Origin: Dichomitus squalens LYAD-421 SS1
Lineage: Eukaryota > Basidiomycota > Agaricomycetes > Polyporales > Polyporaceae
DNA: 48,904 bases
NCBI RefSeq assembly: GCF_000275845.1
Contig: NW_006766905.1
Coordinates: 180,343-229,246, forward strand
Direction of reading: 5' to 3'
This document shows positions 33,412-44,321 of the stretch, one piece after another; within the stretch, counting starts at the first letter, position 1, and every line of letters begins with the position of its first letter. A program made the position numbers and the translations under genes. The notes beneath the pieces were generated by a model. The model was given only the letters and a program-made list of their open reading frames with translations, ran no database searches and was not told the origin of the DNA.

Positions 33412-35935
33412 GCGCTGAAGCGCGGACGAGGTCGTCAAACACACATCATTGCTGAACTGAGCTGAACCTGCCAAACACCGAGGCTTTTTGAATATCTATA
33501 CATTCTATTCTCTCCACGGTTTCTCTTTGGGTATCCATAGCGAGGTGTTACTAGCTATAGGGCACTAAGTACGTTCTTTGGGACCGTCGTGGAACACTGT
33601 CCCTGCATGATGCTGTGTCTCACATGAGCTCTATCCCTCCTGTCGTTACGCACTGCATTGCAAGGCTCGAGTAGGAAACTGAACATTGACATGGGCTCTC
33701 GTCTTGTTACTATTCTTAATTGTAATATTTAGAGGTGCTACTGCGATAACCGGTGGCGCTGGAAATAAAATCAACGTTCTCTTCGTACCCTTGCAGGTCC
33801 ATCGTGATCAACAGCATAATTCAGTTATGATTGCCAGCCAGAGCGGGTGGTCCGCGCACGCAAAATGATGTCATGATTTCCTTTCTCGATGGTTAACGTT
33901 CAACTACTGGTTTGGGATTGGTGTCAAATATTTGAAGATAGTCCCGAAGCAATGGGTTTGCCCCTGACCATATGGACTCGGACTCCTTGCCGCGAACGGT
34001 GCGTCACTGAACTTAATTCTAAGCATGATGCATGCTCGCGAATCCCGCAGTAGACGGGGACAAAGAGCGACACGTCGATATTTCATTCCCGACCTTGCAA
34101 TGCCCGACTCGAAGTTCTGGCAAACCCAGAGGTCCTTCAATTGCAAGCTAGTGAAGGCTCGTGTCGTGCAGCGCGATCGAACCCCCGTCGCTTACGTCAG
34201 CGGCTTGTGGCGTCGCCCCGCTGTTCGCGCGACCGGCGGCTCCCCGGTCCTCCATCTTGGGACATATCGCCATCCTCGCCGGAGTCGTCGTCTTCGTCGA
34301 CCTCATCGGCAAGGGCATCTTCGATGCTTGAAACCAGCCTTGTCGGACTTGCTTCACTTGTCAATGCGTATGAGTGTGGAGCTGCCATTGTTCTGGTTCT
34401 TGCCCTCTGACCAGGATGGCGGAAGCAGAAACAATGAGTGCCCGCTTCGCGTTCCTGGGCCTCGCACGATACTCAGGATTATCGCGGGCAGTCAGGCTCA
34501 CCGAGGCCATCTCGTGGAACGAGTGTTGTAGCAGTGACGGAAGGGTGTATTTGCCTGGGTGGCAACCTCAGGGCTCGCTTTCGTACGTATCTCGCAAGTA
34601 GCTTCTGTCTGTTGTGTTCATCAGCTTTCATCTATGCACTAATAGGACCATTCTCCTTCCCCGCAACTGCGTCTGCATCGTGATCTGGCTGACATCGCGG
34701 TCTCTCCCGGTTTCCTTCATCTGTGTTGGTTGTCCTTCCGCGCCGAGCGTGCGGACGCTGCTCTCTCCGGTGGGTATATGCTGCGTCGGGAGAACGGCGC
34801 CCGCAGGCTGGCGCGGAACGAAGTTGCACAGGCTCGTCACCCTCTCGTTCTCGCTCGTGCTGCAAGATATGCTCATGGCCACCCGTATCAGCGAATGGTC
34901 GAGCGTGTCATGCCAAGCGGACCCCCCAAAACGACCTCACGCCGAGGTGGGAACGTACCCTTGCGTCATGTTTCGCTGATCTTCTACGTTCGTGATGCAT
35001 GGCTTGTTCTTCGTATGCAAGCGGTCATGCGCCAACGTCCGTATAGTTCTCGCGGCTCCGACGAATGGTTCCGGACTGCCACGCTCTCCTTATCGGAGAT
35101 GTTGTAACGCGGGGGCTAGATGTTTAAGCAATCACGGTTTTCACAAGGTGCACATTCACCATCTGGTCGTGAGAGCAGGATCGAGTGGGTGGCTCAGAGA
35201 AGAGAGCGAGGATCAGGATCCGTCTGATGAGGGTGCTGCAGCAGGTTCGGAGGTTGCTTCTTTTCAGTGTCTTATCTACTTGGCGGACGACATCGTTGGG
35301 ACATCGGAGGCAGTTCGGACGGCATTAATGAGATGGTCGTCGTATGGAATGCGGCGTGCACGTCAATATTACGCGGATCGGGACAGAGGGAACGGAGTCG
35401 GAGCGCGGGCGTTCCCAGCACTCGTCTGGTTTCATTTAAATTTTGGTGAGTAGGCTTCTTTGACAGGGCTTTGAATAGGTGGCACCCAAGTTTGACAGAA
35501 CGCTTTGAAGTGGATGGTACATCGAATCGGCGCCGAGGTTCGAGTCGGTGGTGCGTGAGACCCAACGGTGCAGCCGCGTAACTTGTACACAAGTTCCCAT
35601 GCAATGTTCTCACTGAGGTCAGTGTCGAAGCACGATCCGGCCAGAGGCTACAGCCTGCGCAGGTCGTCTACAGCGGTTTGGTCATACCAGTGCTTCGACG
35701 ATCGGCGGATCCGGTTATGAAGAGATGCCGTGCGCACCCATTCTTCACGTCTGTCGATGGATTCGGTGAGGAAGCTATGAGGGAAGGTTGAGAAGCACGG
35801 AGCTGAAAGCGGTGTTTGACAGGTCTGATCTGGCTCTTGGCGTGCATGGCGTATCTGCCCTGCGGCCGATTCCACCCCTCGAACATCTCTTGCTTGATAG
35901 CCCCCGCGGCCGATAGTTGACATCACCCCGTCTGG
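33412..35935. other. Gene-poor stretch, no gene recognised
   Basis: Many overlapping frames exist between 34.0 and 35.5 kb on both strands, including plus 34730-35107. A minus frame near 34197-34388 has an acidic run (DEVDEDDDSGEDGDMS). None has a recognisable domain or supports a spliced model. Confidence 0.4.
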
Positions 35936-35942
35936 TATAAGG
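35936..35942 (+). promoter_or_regulatory. TATA box of the GH79 gene
   Basis: TATAAGG about 50 bases upstream of the ATG at 35987. Confidence 0.5.
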
Positions 35943-35986
35943 TTGGCGCCGCTCTCAGCAAGGCTCCGATCCTCCTTCCACCACGC

Positions 35987-37963
35987 ATGCCCTACTCCTC
36001 TCCGTCCTCGCGCCGTCTGCTCGCTGCCGTCGTCCTCCCTCTAGTTGCCACCTATGTCTCTGCGTTGAACATCACCGTCCCGGCTGCTCTACCTGACAAC
36101 GCCCAGCCACTGTCCACTACTCTCGTCTCTTTTTCAATAGAGCAGGATCGCTGGCCTGACTGGACAGGAGTCGACGCTCGCAACAACTTCACCTTCAATG
36201 CGCTCTGGAACTACGCCGAGCTCACTGGGAGCCCCCCAAGCATCCGCGTCGGTGCGAACTCGGCAGATCGTACCTTTTGGGCCCCGACAGAGAGCCTGAA
36301 CGAGGACTCCTTTCCCACACCCAACTCTGTAAACCCCTATCCCGAAGCGACACGCATCGTTGTAGGCAACAACTTCTACAACCTCTCCAAGTATCTTCCT
36401 CCAGGTACGCGCATAACTTGGGGCGTAAACTTGGCCGCGAACAACGTCACGAACGCCATCAACATGGCGAGGGCGATCACCGGCTCCTTTAGCGATCCCG
36501 CTGTGATAGCGTCGGACATTATCCTTGACCGCATCGAGATCGGAAACGAGCCCGACCTGTACGCCCACAATAACTTGCGACCTTCCAACTACTCGGTCAA
36601 AGAGTATGTTTCCGAGTGGCAGGCGAACGCGGACCCGGTGGTGCAGGCCCTTGGGATCCGCGGGCGGAGCGGGTTGTTCACGATCCAGGGTGCTGCATTC
36701 GCTAACCAAGGCTTCACGCCCCGCGAGATATTCAACCTTGGCATCCTGAACAGCACGGGTGGGAAGGCGATCTCCACGTACGTCACCCCGAGTTCTTCAT
36801 GGAATGGGCGCTAATGAAGCTGGCCGCGTGCAGCATCTCCCAGCACCACTATTCGGGCCAATCCTGCAAAGGCGGGAATTTTCCGCTCAACTCGTTCATG
36901 AACAAGACGGCTATCCGTGGCAACTTGTCGGTCTTTGAGCCTGACATCAAGGCGACGCGGGCGCAGGGGCTCGACTATGTTCTCGGGTTCGTACCAGCAT
37001 GTGGCAGCTCTGGATTCTACTGGTGGCTGGTGGATCGCATGCTGACCCTGTCCTGCGCAGCGAGACGAATAGTATCGCGTGCCACGGTGCCCCTGGAGTA
37101 AGTGACTCGGCTGGGGCTGCGCTGTGGGTTGTCGATTACACCCTCCATGCGGCGACGCTGGGCATCAAGGAGGCGTATTTCCACGAAGGGGTTGGCTACA
37201 AGTATAACTTCGTACGTCCCCCCGTTAATTCGAGGTTGGCCTCTGAGTCGTCTGTCATTGACACCGTCGACTGTCCACTCAGTTCCAGCCTGTGTCACTG
37301 AATCGCTCTATCGACGACGGCTCCTCTGTCAACCCGCCGACACCTCCGCGCGTGATGCCTATATACTACGGCGGGCTGTTCATCAACTCCTTCATCGGCA
37401 ACACAGGTTCCTCGGAGTTCGTAGAGCTCGACGTCAACCACACGTACGTCACAGGCTACGCGGTATACGAGCAAGGCCACCTCGCCCGCGTCGCCTTCGT
37501 CAACCTCCAGCCGTATCTATCGAACACGCGCGGGGCCCGTCCCTCCGTCAACATCCGCATCGACTTTATCTCCCCCGCGGACTCGCCGTCCCTCGCCCAG
37601 CTGCTCAACGGCCAGACCGTCAGCGCGGAGCACCTGCTGCTCAGGTACGCCGACGACAAGGCGAACCTCACGTTCGGCCGGCGGTCGTACGAGACGCCAG
37701 ACGCGCTCCCGGACTCGCCGACGGAGGCCGTGGACGGGTTCCTGCTGTCGGGGAAGCCGCTCGCGCTGCCCGCCTCGGAGGCCGTGCTGATCAGCTTCGC
37801 GCCGCCGTCGAGCCCTGCGGGAGCTGGGCCGAGCGGGAGCACCCCGGTCTCGAGGAACGGCACTGTTATCGTGGCCGGGGTGATTTCGGGCGTCGTGGGT
37901 GCTGCGCTGTGCGTTGGAGGGGTGTGGTATCTGCGGAGGAGGTTTTCGGTGCGGAAGCTGTAG
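35987..37963 (+). CDS. GH79 family glycoside hydrolase with C-terminal membrane anchor
   Basis: Retaining glycosidase related to fungal beta-glucuronidases (GH79), probably removing glucuronosyl or 4-O-methylglucuronosyl residues from arabinogalactan or proteoglycan chains. Exons: 35987-36777, 36834-36986, 37061-37211, 37283-37963 (591 aa). A signal peptide lies at the N-terminus (LLAAVVLPLVATYVSA). The acid/base Glu is E188 in RIEIGNEPDLY. The nucleophile is E316 in LGETNSIACHG, created at the exon 2/3 junction. The C-terminal beta-domain runs from about MPIYYGGLFIN to VLISFAPPSS. A Gly/Ser/Pro linker then leads to a hydrophobic helix (VIVAGVISGVVGAALCVGGV) and WYLRRRFSVRKL, which suggests a type I membrane or wall-tethered enzyme rather than a freely secreted one. 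The exact substrate is not deducible. Confidence 0.92.
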
Positions 37964-38378
37964 TGTTTTCCTCGTTGTGTTGTTTTGGATATTCTTATTG
38001 TTATCGGGATAACGCTATTTGGGTCAGCTGTTTGGACGCCTCGGGGCGTATGTTAGTGTATAGCCTTCGATTAATTCTATACCCTTGCCACCTGTTGTAG
38101 TCTAGTGTACTTGACGGATTCGACCTAACGTTGGGAGGTGCAAACGACTTTCCAGCTCGACATCGCGTACGTGTTCGCTAAGCCTGAACGTTGCTGAGCA
38201 TGCGTTGCCCGCGATTCCGCCTGTTAATGGAATCGCCCATCGAGCGTAACATGTGTGCATTTCTCGATTCATCGACGAATACTCGCAGATAGGAATGCCG
38301 TTTTCGAGAAGACCTTCCTTGACACAGCCTCGCGTCATTCAGCACGGATACGGTGCTCATCTTCCTGTGGCTCTCTCT
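37964..38378. other. Convergent 3' intergenic region
   Basis: Lies between the stop codons of the GH79 (plus) and carboxypeptidase (minus) genes. No gene is seen; it presumably holds both 3' UTRs. Confidence 0.5.
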
Positions 38379-40955
38379 TCAAGCGGAGGGCGAGTCGCGC
38401 TTTCCCAGAACGTAAGCGATCGTCTGGAAGGCGGCCCACGGAACGAACTCTGGTCGAAGCGTAACACGGACGATGAGCGTAAATCTGGTGCGAGTCGGAT
38501 CCCGACTCACGGGGCGTCATGTGTCCGCTGTAGTAGAATTCGACAACTGTGCACGTCCACCTGTTAGATTCGCGGGGCACCCGTGTGACAGACTCGGAAG
38601 GACACGCACAAGTCAGACCACGCTCGGTGTGCATGTTGCCGAAGACGCCCATGTCGTCCACGAGGAAGCTCTCGTCCTCGATAGGCGTTTGGAAGCCTTG
38701 GAGTCCGTTCCAGGTCATGTTCCTACGAGAGTCAAAGGGAGATCGGCGTCTCGCGCGGCCCCGAGCCGGACAAGCGCAACGTACTGGATGGCGATCCGCG
38801 TCCCTTCAGCGACGAGGATGAAGTCCTGGTGCGGAGCGCAATCAACTTCTGGGTTCCGCACGGGCGAAACGCACACACCGCGAGACCGTGCACGATCGCG
38901 ACCCTCTCGCTCTTCTCGATGACGTTGGGGAGGACGCTGAGGGTGGACGCGACGCTCTGGTCGTTCCCTGGGGCGCCGGTCGTCGGGTCGATGTAGACGG
39001 GGCCGCCGCAAGCGACCCAGTTGACGTGAGGTGCGTGGATGGCGTCTTGGACCTGGTGAAGTGTGAGTGTCCACGCTAATACCAGAGTGGTTGTATCGCG
39101 TACGCACATCGGTACTGGAAGAGATGATTAGCAGTGGTCTCGGACGGAAGTTCATGCTACGACTTACCGGTTGAAGTATACAAACTTCTGGGTCGACCGC
39201 GGGAACCCGAGCACGCTCCCTAGGAATATATGTCAACGGTAGCCGAGGGGTAGGGAGATAGGGCACGTTACAGAGGTTCGGGAATGTGTCGGTCACGCGG
39301 TAGACATCGAACACTGGATTGATACTGCGAAGCGATTTGATATAGTAGGTATCAGAGGGTGAGAAGGATCACCTACATCCCGACTGCTCGCTGTATCGGA
39401 CTATGTATCCTACACTCGGGCTTCACGCCGACAGCCCGAGTGACGTTGTCGAACGTCGCCCCGACAGGCAAAGGCAGCTGTCCAGCAGGTGGGTAGGTCA
39501 CGAAGTCGTCGAGGTAGTCAGTATAGCCGCAGGAGTCAGAGATGTTTTGCAGTTGAGCCCAAAACGTCGAGTTGAAGGGGAAGACATTCTTGTTCGCCTA
39601 CGTCAAACCGTCAGTACTCGGGCGATGTCTGCATATGATAAGGCGAGACAGCAAATACTGACCTGTGCAAAGCGAAGGGCGGGTATTTCTTGCTGCACAA
39701 GATTCCAACTGAGCGATGGATCGGCAATCCAGATGCCCTTGAGGTGGAGATCCGGATTCGGGTGTTCATAGAGGAAATTAGCGATATAGGGAACGTCTAT
39801 TGGGTTGCCTTAGTGATGGGGGGAGCAATACTCATCCGAGGAGACTCACAAAATCCTGCGTACTGATCGAATTGGCGAGTCAGTTGGACAAGACCGCTCT
39901 TGTTGCTTTGCTACTCACGCTCTCTCCGCTGACCCAAAAGTTGCTTCCCTTTAGTTCGCTAAAGACTTCCAGGAACTGCTCAAGGAATCCGGCGACTTCG
40001 GCCGCCAGCTCATCGTCATTGCTGATGTTTGGTTCACCTTGCGAGAAGCCAGTCTGCATCGAGATTAGCACACGACAAATTCGATAAACCAGTGTTACAT
40101 ACGCCAACGGGTTGCTCCACCCAAAGGACGTTCGTTAGGTTCGTCCAGCTCCAAGGATTTCTTGTTCATTATCTGTGAGTACCTCGCGAGTCTAGCCATG
40201 GAATCATGTGGAAACCTACGGCGTCGGTTCTGCCTGACCCCATGACCAAGCTGCAGATTGTCGATTTACGCCTCCCCGAGATGATAGTATAAGCAATACA
40301 TACAGATAGGACCATTCTCCTGCAAGAACCCTTCAAGAGACGAACAGCCGGGTCCACCTGGGAGCGTAAGTAGTGCGATATCAACGTATGTCATCATTTT
40401 GAAGCAGCGCCAGTTGGCACCCACCATTCGTCCAGAAGAGGAGATCGTTCACGTTCGAGATGTTATTAGTAGGCCAGAACCTGGGACGGCGTGAGTCAGT
40501 GAATAACGGTATGACTCTTCGTGTTCATGCTGACGTACCAGAAGAATAGCTTGCGGGTCTCATTCTTAGCACCAGATATAGGCATCAAGCCTGACCATGA
40601 TGGGCCCGCGTCGAAGTTGACTGAGCAGGCAAAGGGTATTTAGCGAAAGAGAACAGAAACTGAGGAATGCATCCTGCGACTGACCGTCGGGGATCCTCGT
40701 CCCGTCAACGAAGAGTTCCTTCGCCTTCGGATTAGCAAAACTGATTGGAGCCTCCCGCTTTGCTATGTTTCCAGTGGCAGGGTCGGGCTGGGGAGGCTGA
40801 ATAGGTCCCAAAAAGTCGCGTAGGCGATCCAGCTGTTCACGTTGAATAGTCTCTGCCGTCTCCATACCTTCCATGGCGCTTCCCGAGAACCGAGAGACAG
40901 CCCCCGTCGCGCAGAGCACCAGGATGCCGAGCAGTAGTCTCAGAGCTGATGACAT
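38379..40955 (-). CDS. Serine carboxypeptidase, S10 family
   Basis: Secreted or vacuolar exopeptidase releasing C-terminal amino acids; 533 aa from 18 exons. Exons: 40685-40955, 40539-40620, 40425-40480, 40304-40357, 40220-40250, 40103-40160, 39919-40053, 39850-39862, 39663-39796, 39377-39597, 39272-39324, 39168-39219, 39108-39114, 38879-39052, 38785-38825, 38610-38722, 38511-38546, 38379-38449. All introns are GT-AG and the frame closes. A signal peptide starts MSSALRLLLGILVLCATGAV. Motifs: [35 protein letters not shown], nucleophile S229 in VSGES/YAG, D448 in HGLA/DFIL, H507 in YSGHMTP. The charged segment after the signal may be a propeptide. Two micro-exons (13 nt and 7 nt) are needed, the first completing the catalytic serine motif. 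Confidence 0.93.
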
Positions 40956-42267
40956 CACGCAAAGACTTTCTGAGGTATGGCGGAGGCTGACTGCCACAAC
41001 TCATGACTTTAATACCTGCAAGGGATGAGGTGCGGCTCTCCGCATACCTACAGCGAATTCAGTGATTAACGGACCCTACCGTCACGAAGGTCATGAGGAC
41101 ACTACAGATAGCGGGAAAACCTGCCTTCTCAAATGGCGCAACAGTCTCACGGAGAAGTGAAGTAGGAGCAAGGTTGCGCCTGGAATTCCTCGGTGGAAGA
41201 GGGGTGTCATATATCGGAACACCGCCCATCTGTAGGACCGGATTGTCCTTCAGGACGGGCCGCGTGGAGATGTCTCGACGCCTTGCCGTTGCTCACCTGG
41301 TGAAGGTCCACAAGGCGACGAAGCTACAAGAGCGCTTCTCCTTGCCATCGAGGCCATCCCATCACACGGCCATATGGAGTACCTGGGATTTTGCTGATAA
41401 CATGGTCAGCAGAAGTGGAGGCGGCTGCGTAGAGGAGGGTACCAATGGCGCTTATCGCCGCGATTTGAGATCAACGCCGAGCGGGAGATATAGTTGAACG
41501 CTCGAACGCGTAGTAAGAAGGATAGGGACTTACTTATGTACCTCTCTTTGCCGATAAACATGGAAAAATTACGACATAGTGCGCGAGCGGAACCGTCTGC
41601 TCTCTCATGAAGCTACCCAGTGCGTTGCGTTTGGCAGGACGGAAAGTCGGCAATGACACGCTTGAGTATCGGGTATAGCTGTCTGCAGTACTAATACTAG
41701 GACGGCTGGGAATGTTGAATGAGCAAAGCCAACACCGATATCGGTGTTGGTGTCGAGGGCACTACATGACCTGTAAGAATGTGTCAGGCCATAGTAGGCG
41801 GCAACGACAACCGGTCCATGCAGTTGCGGTACTTACTGTATGTGCGGGAAACGCAGACAAACCTAATTAGACGCCCAAAAGCTCTGGGCTTGGTTTTTGG
41901 ATTCTAATTTCTGTCGGCCGAATGATTCCGATTGCAGGGAAGAGAACTTGAAGCGGGCATAAGGAGCAGTTTTGGATGGACCTTCACAAGGAGGATTTTG
42001 ACAACCATGACTCCATGATGAACAGACCTCACATCAGTCAAAAAAATCAATCCTTTTGTCCGATGAGTCGCTTACAAGTAGTGCAACCGCTCTGACACTC
42101 TCAAGACCGTGCAAACATGATATCGATAATTACCCGTACTCTGGACACGACGGTGAAAGGCCATTCAAACTCAACTAGTGGACTCGGGGAATCTCGCCTC
42201 GGATGTACGAACTGGTAACAGAGGTACCGCATACGGACTCCCAAGTCGATACAGGTGAAGCGTGCGA
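40956..42267. other. Intergenic region, no gene recognised
   Basis: A 134-codon plus-strand frame (41093-41497) has no recognisable domain. The notable feature is the 22-bp perfect palindrome at 41729-41750, listed separately. Confidence 0.45.
41729..41750. promoter_or_regulatory. 22-bp perfect palindrome
   Basis: An uninterrupted self-complementary sequence with core AACACCGATATCGGTGTT. Perfect palindromes of this length are rare by chance and often bind a dimeric protein. It lies 774 bases upstream of the carboxypeptidase start and about 540 bases from the 3' end of the next minus-strand gene, so a target gene is unclear. Confidence 0.45.
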
Positions 42268-43515
42268 TCAAAACTGCCTAGACCTCTCCTCCATCGCCGC
42301 CCACGCGCGGGTGCGTTCTTCTTCGCGCGCCTTCACAGTCGCCATGATCCGCTCCGCCGCCTTCTGCGGAGGCAGGCTGATAAGTTCGGAGCGAGACAAT
42401 GGAGAGGACGCATCGCGACTCCTTTCCCTCGGCTGGGCGGCCGGCGGACGTGCTTGGGGGCTGTCGCGATGCATGACCATGACAGCGAGGGCGCGACGCA
42501 TGGCGGTCCTCATGGGGGTGGACGTTGCAGCAGGATTGGGAGAATGGATTATGCGGAAGTCGCTGGGATGTTTGAATGAGCTCACGAACGCATTGACCCT
42601 AAGAGACCCGAAGGAAGAGTCGCTTGATGAGGCGCTACCAGTGGAGCCTCTCGCCGAGAAGTTGCTTTGACGATCATTGCCAGAGGACGACGTGCCATGG
42701 TCGGGAGCGAATATGTCGCTGTCACTAGGAAGGTGTGCTAGACCACACAATGCGGAAGACGAGATCTCCAACATCGCCGAGACCGGGCTACAGTCCAAGA
42801 AGGCGTCAGCTGACTCATAGGTGGACCAGGAGTCTTCCACCTCATCCCGTTCTTCGTCTATTGTAGCGATAGTACCCGTGATCGAGGTGGTTGAGGGGTC
42901 GGCATCGGAAGGGGTGGACTCGTCGTTCAGCCAGAGAGTAGAACTATATCGGTGGGGCGTCGGAGAGATTGGGGGAAGAGGGGAGATAGCACATTGACCT
43001 TTGCTCGGGTCGCTATAGAACATAGTGCGGCATAGTTCAGAAAGCGGCCTGGATGTATCGAGATCGTCGGAGGTGAAGAGTGAGTCGCTCAAGTGGGCCA
43101 CGGTGGAGATGGTCTTGGCAGGAGTTTGGGTTCGCCCAATCGGCCTTACTGAATCAAAGTCTGCAGTGTCACAGTTGTTCCTGATAGCAGATTGCAACCC
43201 ATCCACAAGGTCGTCCAACATAGCCAGTGAAAGCGAGATCTTGTTCAGAGCCGAAGACGGTAAGATTTCCTCAGAGACCTGAGCAGGTGAGTACTTCACA
43301 AGCTGATAGTCGCAGATGTCCCCAGATTCAGGATCACAGAGCTGTAGAGTTGTATGTCCAGGAAGGACGCAAGCGAAGATTAAACGAGACAAGCTTTGGA
43401 TGACGTCTTCAGGGAATTGTCGCGTAGGCATGCCGAAGAACGGAGGGTGAGTCAGAGGATCCTCAGGCTCAAGCAAGCAGAACAAGAGGAGGATGACAAG
43501 ATGAGTGTACAGCAT
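42268..43515 (-). CDS. Uncharacterised Ser/Asp-rich protein
   Basis: Uninterrupted frame of 415 codons from a true ATG at 43515 to a TGA at 42268. No family is recognised. The N-terminal third is ordered-looking (FPEDVIQSLSRLIFACVLPGHTTL, a possible helical region). The middle and C-terminal parts are rich in Ser, Asp, Thr and Pro and probably disordered (STPSDADPSTTSITG, GSTGSASSSDSSFGSL). It ends with a basic/acidic helix (PPQKAAERIMATVKAREEERTRAW) that could form a short coiled coil. The first residues (MLYTHLVILLLFCLL) are hydrophobic and could be an anchor, or the true start may be the later Met at MPTRQFPEDV. The plus strand carries a shorter frame that I take to be its shadow. Confidence 0.55.
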   Translation of the reverse strand: MLYTHLVILLLFCLLEPEDPLTHPPFFGMPTRQFPEDVIQSLSRLIFACVLPGHTTLQLCDPESGDICDYQLVKYSPAQVSEEILPSSALNKISLSLAMLDDLVDGLQSAIRNNCDTADFDSVRPIGRTQTPAKTISTVAHLSDSLFTSDDLDTSRPLSELCRTMFYSDPSKGQCAISPLPPISPTPHRYSSTLWLNDESTPSDADPSTTSITGTIATIDEERDEVEDSWSTYESADAFLDCSPVSAMLEISSSALCGLAHLPSDSDIFAPDHGTSSSGNDRQSNFSARGSTGSASSSDSSFGSLRVNAFVSSFKHPSDFRIIHSPNPAATSTPMRTAMRRALAVMVMHRDSPQARPPAAQPRERSRDASSPLSRSELISLPPQKAAERIMATVKAREEERTRAWAAMEERSRQF

Positions 43516-44321
43516 ACTTGAGAGCTAGCGGCTTGCGGCGGGGGCTGACCGCAGGGATGGACCGGGCGACACCGCGAGTCATCTGGGTCTCTTCAAGATT
43601 GCGGCGGCAGGTAATGGCCTGTAACATTGATGAGCAGACGCTTACTCAGTAGCTATCCTCCTATAAGGAACAACCTCACTTACAAGACTCAGATATGTAT
43701 ATGTCTTGGCTGCGATGCGTCGCCGGAAGGTTGGCTCAACAAGGCGAAGCTCAAACGAGATGGCATCGTGACTGTTCGGCAATCCCCGAATGCTAGGCCT
43801 CAGGCGCTATCTTGTCGTCAATACTACGCCTGCGGTCCTACTCCTATGTACTGCCACCAATGTGTACCAGTGTTCTTGATTCATCTCATTCCAGTCGGCT
43901 TATTCTTGATATGAGATGGACCTCGTTTCGCTTACAGTAGAACCCTCTTAACCTATTCCTACTCATCACGGGCGCGCTCCTGCCCCAATGGAGTTTGGAC
44001 CTTCAAACTTGGTAGGCAGGTAGATGAACCTCCTGAGGCGGGATCGCGCGCGCGGTAACCAGGTATGTATTAAGAGACTTCTACTGTTTCCTCACCCACT
44101 GCATGTCCACTGATCGTTGTCAACTTTGTATCGTGAGCTCGGTTGACACGTTGTGATAGGCTCTCACAGTTGTCAGTCAGGGCGCTCCGGTATCCCGGGG
44201 CCATCTCCACAGTCGGATTGCCTTGAAACTTTGAGATACTTAATTTCCAGCGACCCAAGGGCTGTTGCCTCCGTGCTTCATTGTATCTCCCGAACTTTCC
44301 TCTCACAAGCGATATACTGAT
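43516..44321. other. Divergent intergenic region
   Basis: Lies between the Ser-rich protein (minus) and the F-box gene (plus). Short frames only; presumed to hold both promoters. Confidence 0.45.

Noticed and set aside
34730..35107. 125-codon plus-strand frame rich in Arg and Ala
   Set aside because: Overlapping long frames on both strands and no domain; looks like GC-rich non-coding DNA.
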